The notes: generated from the letters alone by a model not told the origin. Shown: positions 25,078 to 37,950, counted from the stretch's first letter. The stretch is 64,000 nucleotides of DNA from Strix aluco (GCF_031877795.1 NC_133933.1:62384984-62448983), one strand, 5' to 3'. A program made the numbers and translations.

Positions 25078-28000
25078 GTAAGGCATGACTCTTGGTTAGT
25101 TGACCATTCTCATTTACTAGTAACAGAATTGCTCATAGTTTAAATAATTTATTTCTGTGTACCTTCACAAAGTAACAAGGAACAAACTCAAAAATGTTTG
25201 CAATCTCTGCAAGGGTCACTGCTGAGTTTTCACTCTGGTTCATGTTGAAGTGTTAACTGTAGCTGTAACAGCTACGAACTATATAACTAGGATTAATCTG
25301 GTTTATTAAAAGCAATGTACTGTTGCTGCCCTATTGGTGTACTTTCACTCAGTTCTTTAGATGTTGGTGGTCCTAACAGGTGTCCCCATTAGAGAGGACT
25401 TGCTGCCTGTCAGGGATCTTGAGCACTGACAGTTTATCTTAACCTTGCAAATACAGACCACCACACTGAAAATGAGGTGCTCTGCATGTGTTCCTGTGTG
25501 TGTATGTGTTCATTTATCAGTTTCATAGTTATTAACCTTAGTAGTTTGTTGTTGAAAAATGGTAAGTCACCAGAATATATTGCAGATTATTACATGGTCT
25601 TTGCTTTTTCCAAAATTTCACATTTCAAGAAAAGCATTTTATTAACCACATGATTTTTGAAAAGTTTCAAGCACATCTAATTACTAAAAGTTGCTATTTG
25701 TCCAAATTAAAATATTACACTGGAACCACTTTGAAAACGTAGAACTGAAATGCAAACTAGACTGTGGATTTTATTTGTTCCAGAAACAATTAAGTAAAGT
25801 CTTGAGATCCAGACATTAGGTCCAGGCATGAATCTTGCATTGGAAGGTTGACCAATTTATATGTTAGTGGGGGATATTTAACAAAGTTTGATTGGACCTG
25901 AAAGGTAGTGGCTGCCTAATATCTTTGATGAATAGAGAAGAGTTAAGGATTTCCTGGGGATGGCCCTGAGGTCATCTTGCATTTCACAAATACAGCCTGC
26001 AAGAAGAGGTTGCAGACTGTCTCATACATTGCAAAACTAATGCCAGCATTGATAAACTCAGTATGTAGTGAGTGTGTTGGGTGAGCAGAGTGTTCCTTTT
26101 CTGTATTTAGCACAGTTAAGCAAAATGATAATTTGCTTTATGTAAAGGTAACCTTTTCTTGATTTTAGGGGTTTTTTTGTTACTTTATTATCTCAAATTT
26201 GCAGAAAAATAAGGATGTAATAATGTGAATTTAAGCTGAGACAAGGGATATGTTTTATTATGTTGGCTCAGTGTACCTCACCAGCCCAGCATAAAGTCAA
26301 GAATACAATACCTAAAGTTAGGCATATTTTTAAGGACCATACTGAAATGAAAAGCAGATCGGTGTGGCTTCATCCTCTGGGTACTTTCACTGCTTTCGGC
26401 CTGATCCAAAGCCCACAGAAGTCAGTGGGAGCCTTTTTATTATCTGCGGTTGGCTTGGATTGGGCTCTATCTTCGTAATGCCATTATGTCAGCAGTAATA
26501 TTTCAGGAAGCTGAAAGGCAGCTTGATAAGGTGGGAGAAAGCAGGCAGGACTCAGAAATTGCTGCTTCAGAGTAGACTGTTCACACAGGCTTGAGTGTTG
26601 TTTAGAAAGCGTAGAGCACTTCAGAAAAACAGATCTGCTTCTGCAAATTGCTTAGGGATACCAAAGTCAAAGAGCATCCAAACATTGCTTTGTGAGTTGC
26701 CTTTACTGCAAATAGAGTTAATGTTTCATTATATATGGAAAAATGCTATAGAATTCCCCTCTGGGCCTCACGGAAAAAGTGAACCAACAGGAACGTTAAT
26801 TGTAACCCCCTTCTCAGATGCCAGGAAAGAGTCCTTGAGGCTGCCATACCCTAACAAGATATCCTGTTGAGGTCAAGAACATTTTTCTTCCCTGATCTGA
26901 GTTTTCTACCTCAGGCAAGGAGAAAGGAACTCAAATTAGTTGAGACAAAATAGGAAACAAAAAATGCCAATGCTCCGCTTGTTAATTCACATGAAACTGG
27001 GATGCATGTGGGGAAAGGCTTGTGTCTTTTCTGCAGTCTTCATGGTTGCAGGGAAGAGCCCCTTGCCCCTGTGCCTGCCAGACGGATGGCAGGAGGGTGA
27101 CCATGCCTGGCCGGCTCTGCTCCAGGGGGAGTGCAGCATGCTGGAGGGGGTGCAAGTGAGCCTGGGCTGGGACCAGGGTGTGCAGAATTTCACAGTGACC
27201 CAGACGTTATGAACATCTGCACATTGGGTTATTAAGGATTACATCCTTAAGTGGCTTAACTTTGAAGGCACTGAGTATGGGCAAAGAGGACCTCAGAAAC
27301 CCCTGGTCCCTGATTCCCTTTTGTCCCTAAGCTGGGAATTAAGCCCAACTCTGCTGCCCTCCACGCGGCTCAGACTGGAAGTGGGAAAGGATGCCCTGTA
27401 CACAGCAAGGGGAAGAGGAAATCCCTGGCCACATGACTTTGTGCAGATGGTTTTAGGCTTTTCACATAATCCTACACCTTTGTTTCTTGGGAGGGATCCC
27501 ACCTCTCCTTTGCCTGAGTGTAAGCATGTGTAGGAGGCTCAGTGGGGGAATCTTGTTGATTTAATTATTCCTTACATGTTGTTTGCCTGTGTATGGGACA
27601 GTTGAGCCCGTAATAATCAATCTTGCATGCTCTCCAACAGGAAAATGTTATGTATGATCTAAGCTGCATGCTGAAATGTGGTTATTGGAAATGAATTTTA
27701 TGGCTGAATGGGCTAGCATCGTGTTGTTTCTTTGCTTTTTTGGGCTTTTAGTTATTTATTCACAATGTCATGCTGGCAAAATATTTTATGTCTTTTCATT
27801 TAGCTTGCTGACTTAATCTTCTGTTTCTGGAAGTGTTTATACACAGATGACAAAATATAGATTTTTCTATGTAAACTGCTGGCTTGCTTTTTGTTCATTT
27901 TAATTGAAAGGCTTATCTCTGTAGCATCTTTTTAAAGAATCGGAAAGGAATTTCCCAAACTCCTATTATATGCATTAAGGTAATTTATTTTTGCTATTTC

Positions 28001-30750
28001 TTATCCACATTGTGGTTGCTTAGGAACAGAAGTAATAAAATTAATTTTGAAGTCTTCTCCTTCCATTTGTCCTTCCATCAAACTGGCAATTCCCTATAGT
28101 TGTTTTGTTCCATATGGTAATCTACTAAATATTTGCATGTCTTCCCTTATAGACTTTGAATGTGTTTGTAAATCTCTTCTCACACATGTCTGTGTTTTGG
28201 TAATAGAGGTCTATTGCAGGCATTTGTAATTGCTACACTAATATTCTTTACAAAGTTTACATGAGGAACTCTGTTCAGGTGTTACAGTTTTGAAGGGATT
28301 CCAAATTTTAGAGGTCTCCTGATGCTGTGAAGAAAACAAGACAGTCCCGTTGATTGTAAGACTGTTGCGCTTTTTTCCCTGTTCAGAAAGGCTAGGATTG
28401 CATGAGATAATAACTGCTGCAGAGTGTGTTTGAGTCCTGTTTAGGTAAGTGACTGAGAAATAATCCATCATAAGTAAAACTGCTGTTATTCTGCTTCCTT
28501 ACTAGTAGTGTTCCCCTTCATTTCTATAGATATTGGAAGTGGGAATATCTTTGAATGATATGACTCTTTAAGTATGAGTGTCATTTGTCTGTAACCTCTC
28601 ATGCTGCTACATTAGTTTGTTTATACCTGCCATTTATCGTATGGCAGATGAGAAGAAAAATCAATATATCAGGCTATTTTGCCTCCCCCTCCCCATAACT
28701 TCCCATATGTTGAGATGCTTACTGTTGCTCACTTAGCGTTCAGGCTTGAAACAGCATGTTTTAGATTTCTCTTTAATATAATTTACTTGTTTACTTCGTT
28801 TGGTAGGTGCCGTGCTTATCAGCAACATATCTCCTCTTTGTTTGAAGTGGGGTTTTTAAAAAATGTTGAGACATATACTGTGGTGTGTATCCTTGCGGAA
28901 GCCTGTCCTCCGTCTTTCATTGTACGGTGGGGATAATAGAAGTCTGCTTAACTCATGTGATTAAAATGGGACACATTGTGATGTTCTCCTCAATTAGCAT
29001 GATCGGCTCCTGGGGAGCAAGGGAACCCTGGCTGCGGTGGTTTGCATTTTCTTCTCTAATGAGTAGAAAGAGTCTTTTGAGAATTGCTGAATAATTCAGA
29101 CCATTAGGAACCTGTCAACTTAAACAAAGCCCCCTCTGACCAGAAAAATGGTTGTGAGCAGTTGGTCACCCTGGCAGATGTTGAACTTGTTCTCATTGTT
29201 TGCTCTGCTTCAGGCAAATAGCTTTGCAGCCTCTTACAGGATTTGTGCATCTCTCTGTTAAGGCGGTGGGTGCGGGTGTAATCAACACATGTTAGCCAGA
29301 CTCCTAGCTTTTATACCCCAGTATTTCTTTTAGTTAATTTAATGATATTGTAATAAGCTGCTAATACTGCCATTTACTACTTTTAGTAGGTTTTCCAGCC
29401 AGCTATAATGAGAAACCACATTCAAGACTTAAAAAAAAAAAGGCAAACAGCCTCCCCCCAATTTGACTTCTTTAATATTCCTTCTGTTGTGTTAATTCCT
29501 TATTTTGCATTTTGAAGTGCTTCTCTACAAACAGGTTTAGAGGTATTGTCAGGCAGAATTTGCTGTATACTCATATTAACCTTATGATTTGAAACTTCAC
29601 GAGAAACATTCATTACTTGAAACTTCCTATAAAATCATATACAGGACTACTTTAGTTAAAATTCATTATGCAACAAGATCTATTTTATATGCCTTTTGGT
29701 GCAGGCTATTGAAGCAAACACTGATTTGACACAATTTTCTTAGAAACTTTGCCATACTTATCCTTCTGTAACGTTTATTTATGTCTGCAGGTTTTTCTAA
29801 CTTAATTGATGAACCAATGATCAGTAGTATAATGAAAAATTATTTAATATGTTTGGTTAGAAAGCAACGCCTTAAAGCTTCCCGCCCCCCGGCAACTGTT
29901 TGCGCTTCTGTCTTGAATGGGTGATAGCAAATAGTCAATCTTGCACAAGCAATTAGCTGGTCTGCTGGATCAGTTAATGGAACAAGCTATGTAGTAATGC
30001 AATGTGAAATAACATCTGTGCTTTATAAATATTTATGTTGTAAGATCTCCTAGTATATTCTTATGACAAATGACTTCAAATATTTTTACGTGTTTAATAG
30101 ATGTGCTTTCTTCTAATGGCATGTGTGAAGGGTTCAGTTTGCATTTTTTAACCTAATGCATTCAAAAAAACCTTTCCACTCCTATTTTTGTGAGATTTGT
30201 CCCAAGTTTTAGATTTTTGTTCCTGAAAAGTAACACTCCTAAACTGAGAGCATTTTAATGCCTATCTGTTGTAGTAAAAGAACTTCTAATTATAGTTTGG
30301 AAGATACAGTTACCTAGTTAACTAAAATTATGTAGTTAACTGAAATTTGTTACTGTCCATTCTGTATTGAAAAAGTGTATCACTGAAGTAGGGTGCTTGT
30401 CAAAAAACATGCATCAGTTTTGCTCTGGTGATATAGAAAGTAACATACACTGCTCAGAAGGAGTTCCCATTTGATCTTGTGTATCAGTATTTCTCTCTCA
30501 CTTTGTTTTACAAAAATGAAGCTTTTACTGTGAGTTCTAAATAAAAGAAGACTATTAAAAGTATGAGCCTCTGAGGCTGTGCAGGGTGAGCCTCCCTGTA
30601 GCGGTAGCTACCACTGCTTCTGAGGGCCACCTTGGTCTCAGAGATTAACCCTTGTGAGGGCCTTGTTGGTCACGGATGTTGCAATAGCAACCTTGTCAAA
30701 ACAAGCCCCCATTTTTATTGCTGACCATGACATTACATGGTGTGGGATAT
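25078..30750. other. Non-coding stretch, no gene recognised
   Basis: AT-rich single-copy-like DNA with only short, unconserved reading frames. The GC-richer patch at 27040-27190 carries overlapping frames on both strands and no recognisable domain. An old palindromic repeat at 26398-26467 is listed separately. No RNA gene, splice-flanked coding segment or clear promoter was seen. Confidence 0.6.
26398..26467. repeat. Old palindromic interspersed repeat
   Basis: The left arm GGCCTGATCCAAAGCCCACA followed by GAAGTCAGTGGGAG, and the right arm TTGGCTTGGATTGGGCTC, form an imperfect inverted repeat. The wording matches a palindromic element I remember as widespread in reptile and bird genomes, with CTGATCCAAAGCCC...GAAGTCAATGG in the left arm and its complement in the right. 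The right arm is more diverged than the left. I cannot give a firm family name. Confidence 0.5.
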
Positions 30751-32610
30751 CATAGAATCATAGAATCATTCAGGTTGGAAAAGACCCTTGGGATCATCGA
30801 GTCCAACCATCAGCCCTACTCTACAAAGTGCTCCCCTACACCATATCCTCCAACACATCCAGGGATGGTGACTCCACCACCTCCCTGGGCAGCCTATTCC
30901 ACTGTCTGACCACTCTTTTTTTCCTAATGTCCAGGCTAAACCTCCCCTGTTGGAGTTTAAAGCTGTTCCCCCTTGTTCTCTGTCACTAATCACCTGTGAG
31001 AAGAGACCAGCACCAACATCTCTACAATATCCTTTTGGGTAGCTGTAGAGAGTGATGAGGTCTCCCCTCAGCCTTCTCTTCCTCAAACTGAACAGTCCCA
31101 GCTCCTTCAATCGCTCCTCATAGATCTGTTCTCCAGGCCTTTCACCAGCTTCGTTGCCCTCCTCTGCACTCGCTCCAGCACCTCGATATCTCTCTTGTAT
31201 TGAGGTGCCCAAAACTGGATACAGTGCTCAAGGTGTGGCCTCACCAGTGCAGAGTAAAGGGGGACTATCACCTCCCTACTTCTGCTGGTCACACTATTTC
31301 TAATACAAGCCAGGATGCCGTTGGCTTTCTTGGCCTCCTGGGCCCACTGCTGGCTCATGTTCAGTTGCTTGTCAATTAGAACCCCCAGATCCTTCTCTTC
31401 CACACAGCTCTCCAGCCACACCTCCCCAGGCCTGTAGCGATGCATGGGGTTGTTGTGGCCCAAGTGCAGGACCTGGCTCTTGTCCTTGTTGAAGCTCATG
31501 CCGTTAACGTTGGCCCACCGATCCAACCTATCCAAGTCCCTCTGTAGTGCCTCCTTATCCTCATGCAGATCGACACTCCCGCTTAACTTGGTGTCATCTG
31601 CGAATTTACTGATAATGCACTCTATGTCCTTATCAAGATCATCAATAAAGATGTTAAACAGAAATGGTCCCAACACCGAGCCCTGAGGAACACCACTTGT
31701 GACCGGCCGCCAGCTGGATTTAGCTCCATTGACCACCACTCTCTGGGACCGTCCATCCAGCCAGCGCTTGACCCAGCAGACCGTTCGCTCATCCAGGCCA
31801 TGAGCAGCCAGTTTTTCTATGAGAATTCTATGGGGAACTGTGTCGAATGCTTTTCAAAAATCCAGGTAGATAATATCCACAGCTTTTCCCTCATCCAATA
31901 GTCGGGTCATTTTGTCATAGAAGGAGATTAGGTTTGTCAGGCAGGACCTGCCTTTCATAAACCCATGCTGACTAGGCCTGATCCCCTGGTTGTCCATTAT
32001 ATGACTTGTAATGGCACTCGAGATGACCTGCTCCGTGACCTTCCTTGGCACCGAGGTCAGACTGACAGATCTATAGTTTCCTGGATCGTCCTTTCTGCCT
32101 TTCTTATAGATGGGTGTTACATTTGCCACCCTTCAGTCCAATGGGACCTCTCCAGTTAGCCATGATTTCAGGTAAATCATGGAAAGCGGCTTGGCGAGCA
32201 CATCTGCCAACTCTTTCAGCACCCTTGGGCGTAACCCATCCAGTCCCACAGACTTGTGTGCATCTAAGTGGTGTAGCAGGTCTCTGATCACCTCCTCTTC
32301 AACTGTGCTGACCTCAGTCTGCTTCCCCTCTCCATCTCCCAGCTCATGAGGCTGGGTGTCCAGGGAACAGCCAGTTCCACTGCTAAAGACTGAGGCAAAG
32401 TAGAGGTTGAGCACCTCAGCCTTTTCCTCATCATTAGTTACCATGTTTCCCTCTGCATCCAATAAAGGAGGGAGATTTTCCCTAATCCTCCTTTTGCTAT
32501 TAATGAATTTATAGAAACATTTTTTATTATCCTTAACAGCTGTAGCCAAGTTGAGCTCTAGCTAGACTTTGACTCTCCTAATGTTCTCACTGCATAACTT
32601 CACTACATCT
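30751..32610 (-). mobile_element. CR1 LINE, long 5'-truncated copy
   Basis: A minus-strand CR1 of about 1.86 kb, the longest in the window. The low-coordinate end is the reverse complement of the 3' octamer tail (CATAGAATCATAGAATCATT). From there the element runs back through the C-terminal ORF2 region, RT motifs C (complement of 31593-31604), B (about 31680-31700) and A (Tyr-Leu-Asp-Phe, about 31857-31871), to the linker between endonuclease and RT near 32550, where similarity ends close to 32610. The endonuclease domain is absent. The right edge is approximate. A probable LTR fragment starts about 37 bp further on. Confidence 0.93.
30970..32564 (-). pseudogene. CR1 ORF2 remnant with linker and reverse transcriptase
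   Basis: One reading frame on the minus strand can be followed from about 32549 to 31125 across the RT domain. It is interrupted by single-codon stops at 32562-32564 (Gln-type codon to TAG), 32133-32135 (Trp to TGA) and 31854-31856 (just after the motif A Tyr-Leu-Asp-Phe). A one-base deletion near 31123 shifts the frame before Tyr-Glu-Glu-Arg-Leu. A second shift occurs near 30975, after which the Gln-Trp-Asn-Arg-Leu-Pro part is legible. Motif A Asp and the motif C Phe-Ala-Asp-Asp are retained. The endonuclease is missing, so this is a dead but relatively young copy. I describe the lesions only. Confidence 0.88.
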
Positions 32611-32646
32611 TTGGACCATTTGGTCCATATCCCTTTGGTCCATTGG

Positions 32647-32872
32647 GGTCAGCTGTCCTGGCTGTGTCCCCTCCCAGCCTCTTGCCCACCCCAGCCTACT
32701 TGCTGGCAGGGCAGAATGAGAAATGGAGAAAGCCATGATGCTGTGTCAGCACTGTTCAGCAATAGCGAAAACATTGGTGTGCTATCAACACCGTTTTGGT
32801 CACAAATCCAAAACACAGCACCATACAGGCTGCTATGAATAAAATTAACTGCATCCGAGCTAGACCCAGTGC
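32647..32872. mobile_element. Avian interspersed repeat, probable LTR fragment
   Basis: The stretch beginning GTCAGCTGTCCTGGCTGTGT, with CCTCCCAGCCTCTTGCCCAC, a GTGCTATCAACACCG segment, CAAATCCAAAACACAGCACC and ATGAATAAAATTAACTGC, matches the wording of a very common avian repeat that I associate with the long terminal repeat of an endogenous retrovirus. The AATAAA inside the segment would fit an LTR polyadenylation signal. No internal retroviral genes (gag, pol, env) accompany it, so it would be a solo or partial LTR. Family, orientation and exact ends are uncertain. Confidence 0.55.
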
Positions 32873-35014
32873 GGGAATACTGATTGATCATTGCAGGCCA
32901 GGCTTCTCATATCCAGTGTGCTTAGTCACCTAGATTGAGGAGATGGGTTTGCTGCATACACAGTTCATGTCTTTTTCTCTCCTAATTGATTTCCCATTTT
33001 TCAGTAATGCTTCTGCCACATGTCCTGCCATCACGTGATCATGCTTTATCTTTCTTCATGTAATTATACTGAAATTAGTAAGACATTAACCAAGGCACTT
33101 TGATTCCCCAACTATTCTCTAGAACTCGCTTGAAAATAGATAGCAAATAGTAACCCCATGTCTACAGTGGTGCTAAAGAACCATGTAACATAAAAATAAA
33201 GGAAAATTTCATCTTGCTCTAAACCTCAGGTGTGGTTTATCGCACGCCTTAAGTATCAGTGGGTCCTCTCTGTTTTGGATGCTGGGAAAACCCATTTGAG
33301 AGGATCATGAGCTGTGTGTGGAGAGTGCCTGGACAGCAGCCCCTCTCTGCTGAGTTGGGCAAGGGCATGCTGGCTCCCCAGATAGATGGGGATGGGGAGC
33401 ATCCCTTTGATCTCTTGTATTACAGCATTTCACAGGGAGAACAGGAGTCTCTGACAGGAAGGTAGTAGCCACTTAGAGTATTGTAAGTCTCAGTGATAGC
33501 TGAGGGTATAAAATTGTTTTCATCTGCATCATTTTTCATTGCTTAACATCTATTCTGACCTATAGCCGGAGTTGTTAGACCTGTGTTGGTGCTGTCATTC
33601 AGTAAATGAAATGGCCTACTGGGATCTGTGTGCTCTGGCAAGAAAGAACGTGCTAACCATAGGTTCCTGTTTACTGTTTTCCCAAACTCCTCTGAATCAG
33701 AATTAAGTAATGAATGGCCTCAATTATTTTTGTCCTTTTCTATCTGACAAACATTTGGGGATGAGACCAGGAAGCCAAGTGTGTGAGCACTGGTTTGCAG
33801 AAAGGTGAGAAGTTCTCAGAAATTGAATTCACGTCTTCTAGAGGAATTTCATGTTGTGTAAAGTTTCCCTTCACTGCTGGTTGAATGGGAAACTGCTGCA
33901 TTTCTTGTGAAGTTCCCCTTCAAGGCCAAAGATACCAAGGATGGACCTTTAGTACAGTTTAATGAGAATATTTCTCTAGCAGATGTTGCGTGATTCAGAT
34001 GTTTTAGTCATGAAATTAAGAAGGCTTCGAAACTCATCTCTGGTTATTGTCTTGTTGACAATAACATGTAATTATTTTTTAGCAGCTTAGTTACACTTAG
34101 CATAGGACAACTTCCCAGCTCTCTTGAGAGCTCTGTTAGAGATTTCTGATTCCAGAAACGCGATTTCCTACTTCAGACTTTTTTCATTCTTACACATATT
34201 CTGTTTTAGAGAACATGAGAACATGCTTTGGATTTCATGGGAAGTCTCTGTACACATCTGTCAGTCTGTGGTTAAGCCATGATTGGCAAGATACTGAAAT
34301 CTCTCCACATGTGTCCATCCAGTGCCCGTCTGTTGAGTAGCAGCTGAGAGACCTTATGGACCAGAGATTTTCACACAACTCAGCTGTATTGCTGTCAGGT
34401 GAGCCAGGCAGGAGAGGGCGAAGAGGCAAAGTGGAGAACTGGCCTTTCAGAAACAGACTGGACTGTGTCTAGGAAAAGATATTTTACAGGGATGGCATAT
34501 GTTTATAAAAGTGGGCTGACTTTAGGGAAGGAGGTGTGTTGTCATCTTAGCATGAATACTGGGGATATGTGCATTTTCTGTGTTTTTCTTAGTGGATTTC
34601 CATTGCTTAGAAAACAAAACAGTGGTGTCAATGGGATGTCTTAGCACTTCCAAAGTAAAATCTTAACATTCTTGTAGTGTGAAAGTAGTGTAAAACATAG
34701 GTTAAAATAGCTGTCTTTAATTTTGATAATACATTTATCTCCATCTATAAAAATAAGTTCTTGGCTTTAAAACATTCTATAGAACATTCTTAACATGCAA
34801 CCTTCATAACATCTTTTTAATCTAGAGTGTTTATGTAGCCAACCTGCTATCCAAAGCATGACTTTTATTATTAATTCCATTACAGACTTCTCTGTGCAAA
34901 CTACAGTTTGTTTTCTCTGCAAAACAGAGATGTTAAGAGCCATTAAGCTAGCGGAGACATGCATTAACACAAGCTACGGAGCTCCCTCTTACTGTACTGA
35001 AATACCTTTTAATT

Positions 35015-35125
35015 TCCTGTGTGACCTAGCAGTTCTCTAGAAAATTAAGATAATGACACCCTTCTCCTTCCCAGCGGTGTTGTGATGATACGTTTGTGGA
35101 AGATTGTGAGGCACATAAATATTTC
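35015..35125 (+). mobile_element. MIR-like SINE relic
   Basis: Contains TTCCTGTGTGACCT, then AAGATAATGACACCCTTCTC and GCGGTGTTGTGATGATACGT. The order fits MIR/CORE-type SINEs (TGTGTGACCTTGGGCAAG..., GGGGATAATGATACCTACCT, GGGTGTTGTGAGGATTAA). The part around the TCAGTTTCC segment is deleted. This is an ancient amniote element recognised by wording only. Confidence 0.5.
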
Positions 35126-36500
35126 ACATAGTAATAAGAGATGAATCTGTTGTGTTCAACATGGAGCTTGCCTACTTCTTGTTGATCTCCAGAGAATATT
35201 TCATTATCAGGTTGTCCCAAGTTGATAACAGCAAGGCAGTGGGTGAGAAAAGGGGGGCAAAATGGATGTGGGGGTGTAACAGAGGGGGATGAGGTTTTGG
35301 GGGTGTAATAAAGGAGGGCCCTCATGCTGTAACCCATGAGCTAGACTGTACTAAAGCCCTATCAGCCTGTCCTTCCTGCTTCCGAAGGAGCTCCTCAAAG
35401 AGCAAGGCAGAAGGAAGCCCCATGGTCAGGGGGAGGCACTCACAGCAGCCCTGAGATGGAGGAAGTTAAAGCTCCATGTGAGTCAAGTGGAAGTTAGAAA
35501 ATTATGTCTTCAACATGTAGTGTCAGTGTGCTAAAAGTAATCAGTTAAAGGTGGAAGCAAAAATAAAAGAACCTGGGGGATATCAACTGGAGTCTTGAGA
35601 CCAAACAATGAGTGTTGCTTGGCTTGTCACAAAAAGTGGGAATGCCTTGATGAAACTGGCTGATAAAAAGTGGGAAACATAGGAAATACACAGGTAGATT
35701 AGAAAGAATGTAGTAAATAGCTGAATGACCCCTAAGACTGGAATGATAAAATGCAGTGAACTTGAAGAAGGAGAAAATACAGGGTAGAGTGCTTTGCACT
35801 AATAGCAAGAATGCCTGTTGACATTTGGGTGTCACCCTCTGAAAATGAAAGAGGAAGGCAATGGACAGCTTTATTACCCTTTGCTAGAAGATTATGAGGC
35901 ACTAACGTGATTCAGCTAGGTCCTAGGTTATGTCAGCCCAGGTATTTTCCATTGACTTAGGGAAGAATTACTATTATTGGACAGGGTGTTGGAGAGGCAT
36001 CTTTGGGAATAGTGTTTATAATTCTGAACATTCACCTTTGAGAAAGATAAATTCAACAAAATAGGTGATGATGAAAGGCTTCTGGGCTTGTTGGAGGCTA
36101 ATGTTACCTAAGGAATCATTTGAACATGGTTTATTTAGTCAACTAAGATGTAGACTCGTGGGGGAAATGCAGTATTCTGTGTGAGAAGGGGAATGGGACC
36201 AGAGGCCAACTATTGCTCCTGAGAGAGACCTGGTGCTTTGACTCGTGAGCTGTCATTGCTTCCACATTAGTCCCAGGACTTGGATCTGGCCTGTTAATGA
36301 AATAGTTGGACCAAAGTAATACTAACTGAAGAGAATATAGTTGGACCGAGAATGGGAAAAAGAAAACAGTCTGCTTTTCACAGAGAGCCAATTTGTTACC
36401 AGAACAAGCAGATGTGAAGCCCCCAGACATATATTCAGGTATAGGATTAGGAGTATAGGCATAAGTCATGTACTGCTCTATTAGGTTTTACAAAAACTAA

Positions 36501-36565
36501 CCTGTGGAACTCGCTTATGGAAAACTTAATCGAGGTCAGTAGAATTCAAAAAAGGATTTTGACCT
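36501..36565 (+). mobile_element. Candidate ancient CR1 coding-end fragment
   Basis: The string CTGTGGAACTCGCTTATGGA followed by AATCGAGGTCAGTAGAATTC and AAAAAAGGATTTTGACC resembles old CR1 copies that read TGTGGAACTCACTGCCACA, ATTGAGGCC, and GGATTCAAAAAAGGATTGGACAT. It is sense orientation and about 65 bp long, corresponding to the end of ORF2. The similarity is short and remembered, so this is only a candidate. Confidence 0.45.
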
Positions 36566-37209
36566 TTGCCGTGATGAGGAGAGCAGATTCAGTGCTAATA
36601 TTGTCAATCTGTGAAGTTTGAGAAGAAATCCAAGTTGATGTTTTCCAGTGGAGGAGTTAACTATAACGGCTTTGGAGATGAAATAGAATTTTGTTCCAAA
36701 TTACTCCGAAGCTGTTGGGTTCTGGAGTTTGCTCTGTAATGAGACAGGGTAGTGGATGCAGTGAAATAGAGGTCCACTTTCAGGTGTCAATTCCTGTGTT
36801 ACTATGCAAATCGTTAGTTTGTTTCTGTGGACATAAATATTGGTTTGGGGCTTTTTTGGGTTACTAATGATTTTTATTATAGCATTCATGTGTTTCTTTT
36901 CAATTGAATACGTCATCTGCAGTGTAACTTGGCTGTATTTTCACGCTTGGCACTTGAATGTGACCCTGCAATTTTATTAGAATATTTGAATAAATGCCTT
37001 GTTTTTTAGCTGAGTTTGTTCACCAACTGTTGCTGCAATCAATGAAGTGTTGAACTTTTCTGATAATAAAGCAATTGTTTATGTGCCTAGACTACAGATT
37101 TAACAGCCTAGCTCTGTATATCAAAACTTCGGGATATCATTCACATCTACAGAGATCCGTTTTATCAGAGGTCAGTTACTACAAAAACCTAATTCTCTTC
37201 ATAAGATAG

Positions 37210-37950
37210 TATAAAACATCTGACAAAAGAAAGCAGCAAGGAAGAGAGCACCAGAGTTTGCGGTTGTATATGTGATGCCGTTGTGCAGAGTCGTTGAATG
37301 CGACTGAGAGCCGCTCTTAAGAGTGAGTTTTCATGACTACAACATTCCGGCTGTGGTTTGGGAAGTTATGTTTTTGCCAGCATCTGACACACAAGGATGT
37401 TAGGAATACCTACTCCCTCCTAGCAAGTTTAAAGAAAAAGAAAAAAAGCCAGGGAAAAACCCCAAAAGACAAAAAAAAAAAAAAGAGAGAAGAGAGGACC
37501 CTGGAGCTACATTCAGGCAACTGAACTCCTCTCCATTCAGCAGCAGCATTCTGAGCAGCTTTCCTGTGGAAGCAGCCTGGCGGCTGAGGAATGTGGGGTC
37601 AGACAAGAGCCCAGTCACGGCGTATTCCCCGGCGGCTGTCCGGCATCGTGGCAGGCTGGCCCGCGTAATCGTTTCAGGCGGCCCGTGGAAAACCACCCTC
37701 TGGTTAAGTCTGCATCATGCTGTTCCACCAATGGAAAAAATTGAACGGGAGGAGGGTGTGTAGCCTGCAGACAAAAATATATCCAGCCTCGCGCAGGATC
37801 TGTTTTTAGTTCCTAACGGCTGAGCGTTTTGAAGTGTTAGGCACAGTTTCCTGGCATGCCCAGGCCAGGGAGAGTCCCTGTGTCTGCGTGTCCGTGTCCC
37901 CGCGGCAGAGCTGGGGCAGCCGGGAGGCTGAAGCCAGTGCCCTGGGGAAG
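37210..37950 (+). promoter_or_regulatory. Candidate TIAM2 upstream promoter and non-coding first exon
   Basis: From about 37560 to 38200 the DNA becomes clearly GC-rich, with about two dozen or more CpG dinucleotides by eye, unlike the CpG-poor surroundings. At 37950/37951 the sequence CTGGGGAAG|GTAAGC is a near-ideal splice donor with no long open frame before it, as expected for a 5' non-coding exon. A TATAAAA element at 37210-37216 is a possible but distant core motif. The next coding exon on this strand is the TIAM2 start exon at 47345, about 9.4 kb downstream. Whether transcription starts here, and for TIAM2, is inference. A minus-strand or unrelated CpG block is possible. Confidence 0.35.
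37433..37498 (+). repeat. Purine-rich low-complexity tract
   Basis: A long A/G-dominated run including 14 consecutive A at about 37470-37483 followed by GAGAGAAGAGAGG. It sits between the TATA-like motif and the CpG-rich block. Simple sequence, no function assigned. Confidence 0.85.

Larger units (their letters stand above)
32873..37199. other. Non-coding stretch with old repeat relics
   Basis: No gene recognised. It contains a MIR-like relic at 35015-35125 and a candidate old CR1 piece at 36501-36565, both listed separately. A G-rich patch with GGGGGTGTAA repeated occurs at about 35260-35310. Otherwise AT-rich, with only short frames on both strands. Confidence 0.6.
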
